A stretch of DNA of 64,000 bases from an uncultured bacterium (GTDB lineage: Bacteria; Cyanobacteriota; Vampirovibrionia; Gastranaerophilales; Gastranaerophilaceae): the NCBI GenBank assembly GCA_949299935.1, contig CASGCE010000032.1, forward strand, positions 1-64,000. The letters run 5' to 3'. The first letter of the stretch is position 1; the number at the start of each line of letters is the position of its first letter. Below are positions 1 through 8,313 of the stretch, one piece after another. The position numbers were made by a program, and so were the translations under genes. The notes under the pieces were generated by a model, which had not been told where the DNA came from, did not search any database, and saw only the letters and a list, made by a program, of their open reading frames with translations.

Positions 1-8
1 CAAATTGT

Positions 9-71
9 TATAATGAGTTACAAAAGGATAAAAGTCATGGATAAAGCATCAAAGACTTGAAACGGGGGGGG
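9..71 (+). promoter_or_regulatory. Promoter, RBS, ATG and poly-G tract ahead of prepilin copy 1 (decayed leader)
   Basis: A TATAAT box lies at 9-14, an AAAGGA-type ribosome binding site near 24-29, an ATG at 37-39 and a run of eight G at 64-71. The layout matches the region before the second prepilin copy (5795-5880). Here the leader frame stops at TGA 58-60 before the G run, and a TAG at 72-74 follows it in the pilin frame. No tract length can therefore join this ATG to the pilin body. The -35 box would lie outside the window. Confidence 0.6.
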
Positions 72-137
72 TAGACACATATAACTAGAAAAGACAAGGG
101 TTTTGACCTAATCGATATCATGTGCTATAATTCAAAT

Positions 138-851
138 ATGAAGAATTATAGTTCAAGAAAAGGATTTACATTAGCGGAGGTTTTGATAACTTTAGCGATA
201 ATAGGTGTAGTTGCAGCAATGACAATTCCTGTGCTTGTTACAAATTATCAGCAAAAAACGTTGAATACGCAATTTAAAAAAGCATATGCATTTATTAATC
301 AAGTATTATTATCAACGGTTGGAGAGCTGGGTTATGTACCGCAATGTTATTATAGAGCTTCTAATTCTATGCCCGATGCTTCGATAAAAGCTTGTAATGT
401 TCTTCAAGATAATTTTTTTTCTAAAATGAAAATTTCAAGAAAATGTAATGGTAATGCATTTGCAGATGGCTGCACACCTGAATATGAGGGGATGGATACG
501 GTAGCCAACGCAAATCATCCTGATGCGGAAATTCCTGAAGGATATGAGAGTTATGGAGACTATGTATCACGCGGTTGTGTTAATTTTAGGAAAAATGCAA
601 TATTAAACGACCGAACAGTTTATGTATTATCTGACGGAACAATAATTTTTCCGTATATATCACCAATGCTTGTTGCAATTGATATAAACGGGAAAAAGGG
701 TCCTAACAAATGGGGGTACGATTTGTTTTCATTTATGTTAATGTTTGATGGTTCCAGATTGTATTATGGTGATGGAGGTTGTATGCACATTGAAAAGGGT
801 GGTGTTAGTTCGGCTACAATGATTCAACGCCTGCAAAAAAATCAACTTTGA
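138..851 (+). CDS. Type IV prepilin-like protein, copy 1
   Basis: The protein has a class III prepilin signal: a short basic leader (MKNYSSRKG), the cleavage point G|F, Glu at +5 and a hydrophobic helix (FTLAEVLITLAIIGVVAAM). The rest of the roughly 237 residues is a Cys-containing pseudopilin-like domain, so the product is probably a minor pilin or pseudopilin processed by PilD at the membrane. The ATG at 138 gives the most normal leader; one at 120 is in frame but neither has a clear ribosome binding site. The body is closely similar to the gene at 5845-6659. The upstream leader that the paralogue seems to use is broken here, so expression depends on a weak internal start and the gene may be silent. 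Confidence 0.75.
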   Translation: MKNYSSRKGFTLAEVLITLAIIGVVAAMTIPVLVTNYQQKTLNTQFKKAYAFINQVLLSTVGELGYVPQCYYRASNSMPDASIKACNVLQDNFFSKMKISRKCNGNAFADGCTPEYEGMDTVANANHPDAEIPEGYESYGDYVSRGCVNFRKNAILNDRTVYVLSDGTIIFPYISPMLVAIDINGKKGPNKWGYDLFSFMLMFDGSRLYYGDGGCMHIEKGGVSSATMIQRLQKNQL

Positions 852-875
852 TATTTTTAAAAATCAGTATATAAT
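848..875 (+). promoter_or_regulatory. Promoter with -10 box 6 nt before the start codon
   Basis: TTGATA (848-853), a 16-nt spacer and TATAAT (870-875) stand just before the ATG at 882. Transcription would begin at or next to the start codon, and no ribosome binding site is visible, so the mRNA is probably leaderless. Confidence 0.6.
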
Positions 876-881
876 ACTGTT

Positions 882-2030
882 ATGAAAAAGATTTTTGCGT
901 TAGTTATATCAATAATTTTTATGTTTAATACAACAGTCTTGGCAACTGAACCCCTGCAGGGTCATGTCGAAGAAACGGATGTGTATAAACAGCTTCAAGA
1001 TGAGCTTTTTACGGGTAAAATAGAACACTTGGACAGAAAAGATATAATTAATATGACGGTATCACAGGTTTTGGACAGTTCATATTCTATTGAAGGTGAT
1101 GAATTTTTTGCTCAGGTTACATCGGATGTTTACGGAGAAGAAGGGGTTATTATTCCTAAAGGTACCGTAGCACACGGCAGGATTTCTGAAACCGGCAATC
1201 CCGGCAAAATGGGAAAACAAGCATGGATAGAACTGTCATTTGACTACCTTGTTACACCGGATGGCAGAGAAATTCCTATTGATGGCAGAATGACAACTAA
1301 ATTGCATCCGATAGCGGAAACTTCAAAAATTATAGCTCAAGATATTGGTTATACCGCGGCAGGTGGTGTTGTAGGAGGTTTTTTAGCGCTTAATTGGCTT
1401 GGATTGGAGGCGGCTATTCTATCTCAAGGTTATACTGTAGCAGGTGGTGCTGCTTTAGGCGGCGCTGTGGGGTTGGGTATGGCATTAATCAGAAAGGGAA
1501 AAGATGTCTTAATTGCACCGGGTGATGAGATAAAAGTTAAAATTAATACAAAAATCCCATTGCCGGTCTACAAGGCTGAAGCTTTGAAGCAGGAAGAACT
1601 TCTATATCCTGGTTTGGATATCTTAATTACTAATGTCAAACACGAGGAAGATCCTTTTGGACAAATGAATACGATTACTCTGGCTGTCACAATTTCCAAT
1701 ATGTCTGACAAAACTATTTCAGGGTTTGATATGGCACTTGTAAATGATTATAACTCATTGTTTCGACCCTCCGTATTTGGTAATACAAAAATGATGTATA
1801 AAACGATTAATTCGGGTGAAAAAGTCGCTGGTGAAATATCGTTTTCTGTTGATAATATTCACAGAAAATTCTGGTTAACTTTTTTCGATAGACGTTCAGG
1901 TAAAGCTATTACAAGAATATCTGTCGATAACGCTTACAGAGAAATGCCTAAAAAAGAACAAAAGAAAAATGAAAAACGCCGTTTCAAAAATAACTACAAA
2001 AAAGATGTAGATTTGTTTGACATAGAATGA
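882..2030 (+). CDS. Exported protein of unknown function
   Basis: I do not recognise this 382-residue protein. It begins with a clear Sec signal peptide (MKKIFALVISIIFMFNTTVLA). Residues of about 75-140 look beta-rich, with a phrase (IIPKGTVAHGRI) that recalls beta-barrel domains of VirB10/TrbI-type proteins; this is a weak visual resemblance. A Gly/Ala-rich hydrophobic stretch at about 155-200 could be a membrane hairpin. The C-terminus is a basic, Lys-rich tail. It is probably periplasmic or envelope-associated. The promoter sits directly against the ATG, and the gene is followed by a regulator and another exported protein on the same strand. Confidence 0.6.
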   Translation: MKKIFALVISIIFMFNTTVLATEPLQGHVEETDVYKQLQDELFTGKIEHLDRKDIINMTVSQVLDSSYSIEGDEFFAQVTSDVYGEEGVIIPKGTVAHGRISETGNPGKMGKQAWIELSFDYLVTPDGREIPIDGRMTTKLHPIAETSKIIAQDIGYTAAGGVVGGFLALNWLGLEAAILSQGYTVAGGAALGGAVGLGMALIRKGKDVLIAPGDEIKVKINTKIPLPVYKAEALKQEELLYPGLDILITNVKHEEDPFGQMNTITLAVTISNMSDKTISGFDMALVNDYNSLFRPSVFGNTKMMYKTINSGEKVAGEISFSVDNIHRKFWLTFFDRRSGKAITRISVDNAYREMPKKEQKKNEKRRFKNNYKKDVDLFDIE

Positions 2031-2116
2031 TTGTAAAGATTTTTGTATTGCGTAATTGAATTATTATACGTTTATGTTACAATGTTAGTAGTTTAGTTTT
2101 TATAAAAGGAGAATTT

Positions 2117-2461
2117 ATGGTTTGCGGAAAGCTTGAAATTGATATTTTAAATTCTTTTTGGAATCTAACAGAAAGAAATGAGGATGTTGACATTTCAATA
2201 CAGGATATTGTGGACGATTTATCAAAATCAGGTGTCAAAAGAGCTTATACTACCATAAAAACGGTTATGGACAGATTAACCTTTAAAAGCATTCTTGTAA
2301 GATATAAGGTCGGTAAAAAATTCTATTACAAAGCAGCTATGGACAGGCGAGAAATGACCTTGGAATCTGTAAAAATATTGGCAGATCAGTTTTTTGACGG
2401 TAGTTATACCGAGATGTTACGCTTTATTGAACGCGAGTGCAGCGAGTTTTTAGTCGGATAA
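2117..2461 (+). CDS. BlaI/MecI/CopY-family transcriptional regulator
   Basis: The 114 residues match the winged-helix layout of the BlaI/MecI/CopY repressors: an N-terminal LEIDILNSFW helix, a recognition region (YTTIKTVMDRLTFKSILVR) and a wing followed by a dimerisation helix. Family members bind palindromic operators as dimers; BlaI and MecI are inactivated by proteolysis through BlaR1/MecR1. No BlaR1-type sensor protease or beta-lactamase gene lies nearby, so its target is unknown. A good ribosome binding site (AAAAGGAG) precedes the ATG, and TACAAT about 35 nt upstream may be its -10 box. Confidence 0.75.
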   Translation: MVCGKLEIDILNSFWNLTERNEDVDISIQDIVDDLSKSGVKRAYTTIKTVMDRLTFKSILVRYKVGKKFYYKAAMDRREMTLESVKILADQFFDGSYTEMLRFIERECSEFLVG

Positions 2462-2471
2462 TTTATTTCAC

Positions 2472-2834
2472 ATGACAAAAATAGAGAGCAGAAAAAAAGT
2501 TGCGGAATTACTCAGAAAAGTAAGACTTGGTGAAATGCATGTTCGTGATGCGCTTTTGTCGTTTCCTGATGAGACTGATGATAAAAGTATTATGGCATCG
2601 TACCATGCGTTGGTTCACTATGAGGCGGATGAGGAGCTCAGACTGAGAGATAAATTATACCGTGAAGAGCAGGATGACTATATTGAGTTTTTGTCTTATG
2701 TTATGGAAAAAGGTGAGGATTTGCCCGAAAATATAATAAAAAGTTATGAAAAATATTATAAATCGGCAAATATTCCTCACTCAAAAGACACCAAAGGTTT
2801 TTTGGAGAGTTTTTTCAGATTTTTGAATATATAG
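2472..2834 (+). CDS. Small hypothetical protein, alpha-helical
   Basis: This 120-residue, charged and apparently all-helical protein has no signal peptide or membrane segment, and I do not recognise a family. It starts 11 nt after the BlaI-like gene and ends 14 nt before the next exported protein, so the three are probably co-transcribed. There is no convincing ribosome binding site before ATG 2472, so translation may be coupled to the upstream gene. Confidence 0.55.
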   Translation: MTKIESRKKVAELLRKVRLGEMHVRDALLSFPDETDDKSIMASYHALVHYEADEELRLRDKLYREEQDDYIEFLSYVMEKGEDLPENIIKSYEKYYKSANIPHSKDTKGFLESFFRFLNI

Positions 2835-2847
2835 AAAGGGGTAAAGA

Positions 2848-3885
2848 ATGAAAAAAATAGTCCTGGCAATATTGACGATGTTCGTATTTTCGGCTTCGGC
2901 CTTTGCATTTTTTAAAAAGGTACCGGCTACTGAATTGGTTGTTATGCCGATGTTCTCTACTGAAACTCAAGATCAAAATAAGGTTTGGGTAGGTACATTT
3001 CAGCTTGTTTGGAATGATTTGATGGATAACGTTGTAAAGGCACCTATTGAATTTACCGAAGGGCCGTCGTATTTGGCTGAAGAACTCAACAAGCAAGAGT
3101 TTACTAAAGAAATGCTTTCTGAAAGCTCATATTATACAGCCCATGGTGTCGCCAATATGAACTTAAAAGAGCAAATAAATACTGCCTTAATGGAAAAATT
3201 TAATGAGGAAAGTGAAATTTTGCAGAGTATAGATTGGTCCGGTAAAAATTATCTTGTCTATGCTATGCTGAAAAAAGATTTTGAATTTTTAAATGCTTTC
3301 GATGAGTTGAAAAAAGAAAAATTCGGTACGTTAAATAACGAAAAAGTCCAATACTTTGGTATAGATAAAAGTAGCAGGAAAGCCTTGAGAGAGAACGTAA
3401 AAGTACTTTTCTACAATAATCCGGGCGATTTTGCGGTTGAGTTGTTAACAAAAGATGATGACAGAGTTCTTCTTTACAGAACCGACGACAATAAATCTTT
3501 GGAAGCTTTGTATGATGATATGATGAAAAAGACTGAAGAATATAAATACAGTCACCGATTTGGCGATAAAGACCGTTTAAAAGTACCGTTTGTAGACTTC
3601 AAAAGTTTGAATCAATATCCAGAACTTCAGGGCAAAACAATTAAGAATACTGAGCTTACCATTGATCAGGCATTGCAAAGTATTGATTTTAAAATGGATA
3701 ACAGTGGTGTAAAACTAAAAAGCGAAGCTGCATTGATTATGAAAATGTCAATGCCTATGCCTATTGTTAGAGAGCCTGCCGATTTTTATTTTGGTGATAC
3801 GTTTGCCATGTTCTTGCTTGAAAAGGATAAACCTTATTTTGCATTAAGAGTTGCTGATGTTGCGGCATTGAACAATAAGAAATAA
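2848..3885 (+). CDS. Exported protein with a serpin-like C-terminal pattern
   Basis: The 345 residues start with a Sec signal peptide (MKKIVLAILTMFVFSASAFA). The mature part is soluble. The last 60 residues (VKLKSEAALIMK, then an FYFGDTFAMFLLEK strand and a final FALRVADV strand) follow the order of elements at the end of a serpin: hinge, reactive loop, then the closing strands. The similarity is weak, so a serpin-like fold is only a suggestion. An AAAGGGG ribosome binding site lies 5-12 nt before the ATG. It ends the short BlaI-like/hypothetical/exported run and is followed by a terminator-like hairpin. Confidence 0.55.
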   Translation: MKKIVLAILTMFVFSASAFAFFKKVPATELVVMPMFSTETQDQNKVWVGTFQLVWNDLMDNVVKAPIEFTEGPSYLAEELNKQEFTKEMLSESSYYTAHGVANMNLKEQINTALMEKFNEESEILQSIDWSGKNYLVYAMLKKDFEFLNAFDELKKEKFGTLNNEKVQYFGIDKSSRKALRENVKVLFYNNPGDFAVELLTKDDDRVLLYRTDDNKSLEALYDDMMKKTEEYKYSHRFGDKDRLKVPFVDFKSLNQYPELQGKTIKNTELTIDQALQSIDFKMDNSGVKLKSEAALIMKMSMPMPIVREPADFYFGDTFAMFLLEKDKPYFALRVADVAALNNKK

Positions 3886-3900
3886 TTTGGTTATTGCAAT

Positions 3901-3942
3901 AAAAATGTCACTCTTAATTTTCATTTTGAGTGGCATTTTATT
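3901..3942 (+). terminator. Rho-independent terminator after the 2848-3885 gene
   Basis: AATGTCACTC (3904-3913) pairs with GAGTGGCATT (3928-3937) with one wobble pair. A 14-nt loop separates the arms and a T-rich tail follows. Confidence 0.6.
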
Positions 3943-3980
3943 GTTTATGTTTACATTTAGTTATTATTAGATATTTGTAA

Positions 3981-3986
3981 TATAAT
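3981..3986 (+). promoter_or_regulatory. -10 box 6 nt before radA (probably leaderless)
   Basis: TATAAT at 3981-3986 is followed by 6 nt and then the radA ATG at 3993. No Shine-Dalgarno sequence is present. The -35 box is not clear. Confidence 0.5.
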
Positions 3987-3992
3987 AATTTT

Positions 3993-5366
3993 ATGGCAAA
4001 AATTAAATCAAAATGGATATGTCAAAGTTGCGGTTATGAAACGGCGGGATATTTAGGAAAGTGTCCCGAATGCGGCGAATGGGGGAGTTTTGTTGAAGAA
4101 GTCCAAAATGCTATAAAACCTCAAAATATTTCTCCCCAAGGTATATTGAATGATACCAAACCTACTTTGCTCTCAAATATTCATGTAGGAGAAGAAGTTC
4201 GTGTAAGTACGAATATACCTGAATTTGACAGAATTCTCGGTGGCGGATTGGTTCAGGGTTCATTAGTTTTAATTGCAGGCGATCCTGGGATCGGTAAATC
4301 TACAATAATTCTTCAAACAGGTGGTGAGCTTTGTAAGAGTAATAAAAAAGTTCTGTATGTTTCTGCAGAAGAAAGTGCAAGTCAGGTTAAGCTTCGCGCT
4401 GAACGGCTTGAAATTAATTCAGATACTCTTTATATATACCCGCAAATCAATATGGAAAGTATAAGAGCAGAAATTGACAGTTTGAATCCGGATATAGTAG
4501 TAGTAGACAGTATTCAGGCTATTTATTCTCAAACAATTTCAGGCTCTGCAGGTAGTGTTTCGCAGATTCGCGAATGCTGCAATATTTTGATGCAGATTGC
4601 TAAAAACAAAAATATTACCGTGATAATTATCGGTCACGTGACAAAAGACGGCAGCATTGCCGGACCTAAAGTTCTTGAGCACATGGTGGATACGGTAATT
4701 TATTTTGAGGGTGATAAATATAAATCATACAGAATTCTGCGTTCTATGAAAAATCGTTTCGGAAATACATCAGAAGTCGGCATTTTTGAGATGAGTTCAG
4801 ATGGTTTGCATTGTGTTACAAATCCAAATGAATTATTCCTAAATGAACGTTCCCAAGGGGCTATTCCGGGAAGTGCCATTGTTGTTACAAATGAAGGGAC
4901 AAGACCTTTACTGGTGGAAATACAAGCTTTGGTCGGCACTACTCCGTATCCTGCGCCAAGAAGAGTTACTAACGGAGTTGATACCAGCCGTTTGCTGCAA
5001 ATTCTTGCAGTATTAGAAAAACGCGTCGGTCTGAATCTTTCCAAACAAGATGTTTATGTGAATGTGATGGGCGGTATTGAAGTAGATGAACCGAGTGCGG
5101 ATTTAGGGATAGCTCTGGCTGTTGCAACTTGTGCCAGAGATGTTGTTGTTGACAGCCAAACGGTTATTATTGGTGAAATTGGTTTGTCAGGTGAAATTCA
5201 TCCCGTCCAAAATATTGAAAAACGCTTGAATGAGGCTGTTTTATCAGGATTTAAAAAAGCAATAATTCCTTATGCAAACAAAGTTGCCTCGGACAAGATA
5301 GAGATAGTTCCGGTAAAAAGGCTGATTGATGCAATTGCGGCTTGTGTTTGTCCCGTTGAAAAGTAA
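3993..5366 (+). CDS. radA: DNA repair protein RadA (Sms)
   Basis: The 457-residue protein has the full RadA layout: a C4 zinc finger (Cys 10, 13, 24, 27), a RecA-like ATPase core with Walker A GDPGIGKST at 96-104, the RadA-specific KNRFG motif at about 251, and a C-terminal Lon-like domain. RadA is a helicase-like ATPase that processes branched recombination intermediates with RecA and supports transformation in naturally competent bacteria. Length is normal for the family. The gene stands alone and is followed 2 nt later by a convergent small membrane protein gene. The -10 box lies 6 nt before the ATG. Confidence 0.96.
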   Translation: MAKIKSKWICQSCGYETAGYLGKCPECGEWGSFVEEVQNAIKPQNISPQGILNDTKPTLLSNIHVGEEVRVSTNIPEFDRILGGGLVQGSLVLIAGDPGIGKSTIILQTGGELCKSNKKVLYVSAEESASQVKLRAERLEINSDTLYIYPQINMESIRAEIDSLNPDIVVVDSIQAIYSQTISGSAGSVSQIRECCNILMQIAKNKNITVIIIGHVTKDGSIAGPKVLEHMVDTVIYFEGDKYKSYRILRSMKNRFGNTSEVGIFEMSSDGLHCVTNPNELFLNERSQGAIPGSAIVVTNEGTRPLLVEIQALVGTTPYPAPRRVTNGVDTSRLLQILAVLEKRVGLNLSKQDVYVNVMGGIEVDEPSADLGIALAVATCARDVVVDSQTVIIGEIGLSGEIHPVQNIEKRLNEAVLSGFKKAIIPYANKVASDKIEIVPVKRLIDAIAACVCPVEK

Positions 5367-5368
5367 AA

Positions 5369-5686
5369 TTACTTCTTGTTTGCAACTCCGGGTGCATCTT
5401 TAACTACAAAAGGTCTTATAAATGCCCATGTACCGTATAAGCAGGTTAAAATCCCTGCTGTGTTTAGTGGGTAGCTTAACCATTTTTTATTTTTGGCAAG
5501 CGCACCAAGTGAAGTTAAAGTTGTCCCCGCCATAAATCCTAAATAACCTTTAAAAATGGTTCTTGGTACAACCACGGTATCATTCATATCAGCTGCATTT
5601 CTTGTGTGTGTATAAAATTTGTCCGTGAAGCTTTCCTTTGGCTTGTCACTAAAACTGATTCCTGCATTTACTTTTTGAACCTGCAT
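5369..5686 (-). CDS. Small membrane protein with N-terminal SFS motif
   Basis: The start at 5686 is chosen because AGGAG precedes it; it gives 105 residues. The N-terminus (MQVQKVNAGISFSDKPKES) is soluble and carries a Phe-Ser motif like that in several other proteins of this window. Two hydrophobic segments follow (near GYLGFMAGTTLTSLGAL and YPLNTAGILTCLYGTWAFI), so it is probably a small two-helix membrane protein. The function is unknown. It converges on radA with no room for a separate terminator. Confidence 0.6.
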   Translation of the reverse strand: MQVQKVNAGISFSDKPKESFTDKFYTHTRNAADMNDTVVVPRTIFKGYLGFMAGTTLTSLGALAKNKKWLSYPLNTAGILTCLYGTWAFIRPFVVKDAPGVANKK

Positions 5687-5794
5687 ATATTTCTCCTTTC
5701 TCATATAATAACTAAACAAAAAAAAATTTGCTACTATTAATAGTTTTAAAAATTATCTTAATGTGTAATATCGTGTAAAAATAAGTCAACAAAT

Positions 5795-5822
5795 TTGCAA
5801 ATAATAAGAAATTTGTTATAAT
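5795..5822 (+). promoter_or_regulatory. Promoter of the phase-variable prepilin, copy 2
   Basis: TTGCAA (5795-5800), a 16-nt spacer and TATAAT (5817-5822) stand before a GGAG (5834-5837) and the ATG at 5845. This places normal expression signals upstream of the poly-G run and supports ATG 5845 as the true start. Confidence 0.75.
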
Positions 5823-5844
5823 GAGTTACAAAAGGAGAAAAGGC

Positions 5845-6659
5845 ATGGATGAAGCTTCAAAGACTTATAACGGGGGGGGGCGACCTCTCTAAATAGAAAT
5901 AGCAAGGGTTTAGGCCTAATTGGAATTGAGTGTTGTAATTTAAAATACGGTTTAAGAAAAGGATTTACGTTAGCGGAGGTTTTGATAACTTTAGCGATAA
6001 TAGGTGTAGTTGCAGCAATGACAATTCCTGTGCTTGTTGCAAACTATCAGCAAAAAACACTGAATAATCAATTTAAAAAAGCATATGCATTGATTAATCA
6101 AGCATTATTATCAACGGTTGGAGAGCTGGGTTATCTACCGCAATGTTATTATAGAGCTTCAGATGGTTATTTTGTTTTTATTTCTAAAGGTGATGCTTGT
6201 GCAGTTCTACGAGATAACTTTTTTTCTAAAATAAAAATTTCAAGAAAATGTGAGGGTAATGCATATGCAGATGGCTGCATACCTGAATATGAGGGAATGG
6301 ATACGGTTGCCAATGCAAATAATCCTGATAAGGAAGTGCCCGAAGGATATGAGAGTTATGGAGACTATGAATCACGCGGTTGTGTTTATTTTAGGAAAAA
6401 TGCAATATTAAACGACCGAACAGTTTATGTATTATCTGACGGAACAATAATAATGCAATATGCTTCTACTATTAACATAATTGCTGTTGATATCAATGGT
6501 ACAAAAGGACCAAATAAGTGGGGGTATGATTTGTTTTCATTCATGTTAATATTTGATGGTTCCAGATTGTATTATGGTGGAGAGGGATGTATGTACTCTG
6601 AAAAGGGTGGTGTTGGTACGTCTGCAATGATTAAACGCCTGAGAAAAAATCAACTTTGA
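5845..6659 (+). CDS. Type IV prepilin-like protein, copy 2, with out-of-frame poly-G tract in the leader
   Basis: ATG 5845 has a good ribosome binding site 7 nt away. It opens MDEASKTYN and enters nine G (5872-5880). With nine G the frame ends at TAA 5890-5892. With ten (or seven) it runs into the pilin frame, which is open from 5871 to 6659. That product would be about 271 residues with a 40-residue leader ending LRKG|F, Glu at +5 and the usual pilin helix. No ATG lies in the pilin frame before the helix; a TTG at 5982 would remove the cleavage site. The body closely resembles copy 1, with GDGTI-like and Cys-containing C-terminal segments conserved. The simplest reading is a phase-variable minor pilin caught OFF; a consensus error in the homopolymer is the alternative. 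Confidence 0.75.
5872..5880 (+). repeat. Poly-G tract (9 G) in prepilin leader
   Basis: Nine G in an AT-rich genome lie between codon 9 of the leader and the pilin frame. One extra G restores the frame. The flanks form C-G9-CGAC, repeated on the + strand at 31904-31917. Confidence 0.85.
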
Positions 6660-6993
6660 TATTTTACAAGGGTATTATCTTCCACCAAAATATAAAAATA
6701 GTACTGTCCTTTTTGCTTAAAAAAATTTTCAAATATTAAGGATTTTAGAAAAGCTGCTTTAGAAGTGGAAATTACTGTATTAGGAGTTATTGTGCAGTTG
6801 TCATTTTCTTAAACGGCAATAGGTTCTTTTTGTACAGTAAAGATTTATATTCGGATATTAAGAAAAATGCAACTGAAACCGAAAATTAACTATTTCTTAA
6901 TATTTCACACGGTGTAAAACTATTGATTAGTTTTTCTGTTGGTGCTATAAATGACATGTTATAACTATACATAATAAGAAGGAGTAAAAACTT
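6660..6993. other. Intergenic region between prepilin copy 2 and gap
   Basis: I see no convincing gene or RNA in this 334-nt stretch. Its only clear content is the gap promoter near the right end. No strong terminator follows the prepilin stop. Confidence 0.5.
6923..6951 (+). promoter_or_regulatory. Promoter of gap
   Basis: TTGATT (6923-6928), a 17-nt spacer and TATAAA (6946-6951) lie about 40 nt before the gap ATG, with AAGGAG as ribosome binding site. Confidence 0.6.
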
Positions 6994-7998
6994 ATGGTAA
7001 AAGTAGCTATTAACGGATTCGGAAGAATCGGACGTAACACATTGAGAGCAGCAATTAGAGAAGGTATCTTTAATAAAATTGATTATGTTGCTATCAATGA
7101 CCCTGGTTTGAAACCTGCTGAAGCTGCTCTTCTTTTCAAACATGACTCTGTGATGGGTAAGTTTGATGGTACAGTGGAAGCTTATGAAGAAGGTATTATT
7201 GTGAATGGTAAGAAGATTAAATTCTTCGCAGAAAAAGATCCCGCTCAATTACCTTGGAAAGATTTAGGTGTTGAAGTTGTGGTAGAATCAACAGGGTTCT
7301 TTACAGATGCTGAAAAAGCAAAAGCTCATATAACCGCAGGTGCTAAAAAAGTTATCATTTCAGCTCCTGCTACAAATGAAGATATTACAATCGTTTTGGG
7401 CGTTAACGACAAAATGTATGACCCTGCAAAACATAATGTAATTTCTATGGCATCTTGTACAACTAACTGCTTGGCACCGGTTGCTAAAGTTATTGATGAA
7501 AAATTTGGTATCGTTAAAGGTTTGATGACAACGGTTCACTCATATACCGGTGATCAAAGAATTCTTGATGCAGGTCACAAAGATCCTCGTCGCGCAAGAG
7601 CAGGCGCTCTTAACATCGTTCCTACAAAAACAGGTGCTGCAAAAGCTGTTGCTCTTGTTTTGCCTCAATTGAAAGGTAAGTTGGACGGTTTTGCAATGAG
7701 AGTCCCAACTCCTGACGTTTCATTAGTTGACGTTGTATTTGACCTTGCAAAAGACGTTACGGTCGAAGAAGTTAATGCAGCATTAAAAGAGGGTGCTGAT
7801 GGCCATGTTCTTTGCTATACTGAAGAACCATTAGTTTCATCTGATTATATCGGTACTTCACAATCTTCAACTGTTGATGCTTTGTTAACTCGTGTTATGG
7901 GCGGTAATCAGGTTAAGATTATTTCTTGGTACGATAACGAGATGGGTTATTCTACTCGTTTGGCAGAAACTACTTTGATGGTTGCCTCTAAATTGTAA
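6994..7998 (+). CDS. gap: Glyceraldehyde-3-phosphate dehydrogenase, type I
   Basis: The 334 residues show the standard GAPDH features: a Rossmann start (VAINGFGRIGRNTLRA), the catalytic Cys in SMASCTTNCLAP, the partner His in TTVHSYTGDQ, and the closing WYDNEMGYS motif. It oxidises glyceraldehyde 3-phosphate to 1,3-bisphosphoglycerate with NAD(P) in central glycolysis. It stands alone, with its own promoter and terminator. The codon choice looks more biased than in neighbouring genes, as expected for a highly expressed gene. Confidence 0.97.
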   Translation: MVKVAINGFGRIGRNTLRAAIREGIFNKIDYVAINDPGLKPAEAALLFKHDSVMGKFDGTVEAYEEGIIVNGKKIKFFAEKDPAQLPWKDLGVEVVVESTGFFTDAEKAKAHITAGAKKVIISAPATNEDITIVLGVNDKMYDPAKHNVISMASCTTNCLAPVAKVIDEKFGIVKGLMTTVHSYTGDQRILDAGHKDPRRARAGALNIVPTKTGAAKAVALVLPQLKGKLDGFAMRVPTPDVSLVDVVFDLAKDVTVEEVNAALKEGADGHVLCYTEEPLVSSDYIGTSQSSTVDALLTRVMGGNQVKIISWYDNEMGYSTRLAETTLMVASKL

Positions 7999-8014
7999 TT
8001 TAATTCAAAAATAC

Positions 8015-8047
8015 AAAAAAGCTGCATAATTTTATGCGGCTTTTTTG
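8015..8047 (+). terminator. Rho-independent terminator of gap
   Basis: GCTGCAT (8021-8027) pairs with ATGCGGC (8034-8040) with one wobble pair. An A-run precedes and a T6 run follows. Confidence 0.85.
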
Positions 8048-8109
8048 TATATTCGGGTAATTTAATTTATATAAAAATCCGTTAAACTACCTTTGAAAGG
8101 TAGGTTATT

Positions 8110-8313
8110 ATGTATATATTAAAATTAATCGCGTACATTTTTGTAATTGTTGGTGCTTTAAACTGGGGTTTGGTTGGTTTTTTAGGACTTGATTTAGTTG
8201 CATTAATTTTTGGAGAAATGACTTTGATGTCAAAGTTAGTTTACGACATTGTTGGTATAAGTGCTATTGTATACCTGCTTTTATCCTACAGAGATTTAGC
8301 CAACAGATACTAA
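8110..8313 (+). CDS. DUF378 family small membrane protein
   Basis: This 67-residue protein has two hydrophobic helices (ILKLIAYIFVIVGALNWGL and LVYDIVGISAIVYLLLS) and the NWGLVGF phrase typical of DUF378, a family of small bacterial membrane proteins of unknown function. GAAAGG lies ahead of the ATG. The gene overlaps the 3' end of the convergent M16 peptidase gene by 4 nt. Confidence 0.85.
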   Translation: MYILKLIAYIFVIVGALNWGLVGFLGLDLVALIFGEMTLMSKLVYDIVGISAIVYLLLSYRDLANRY

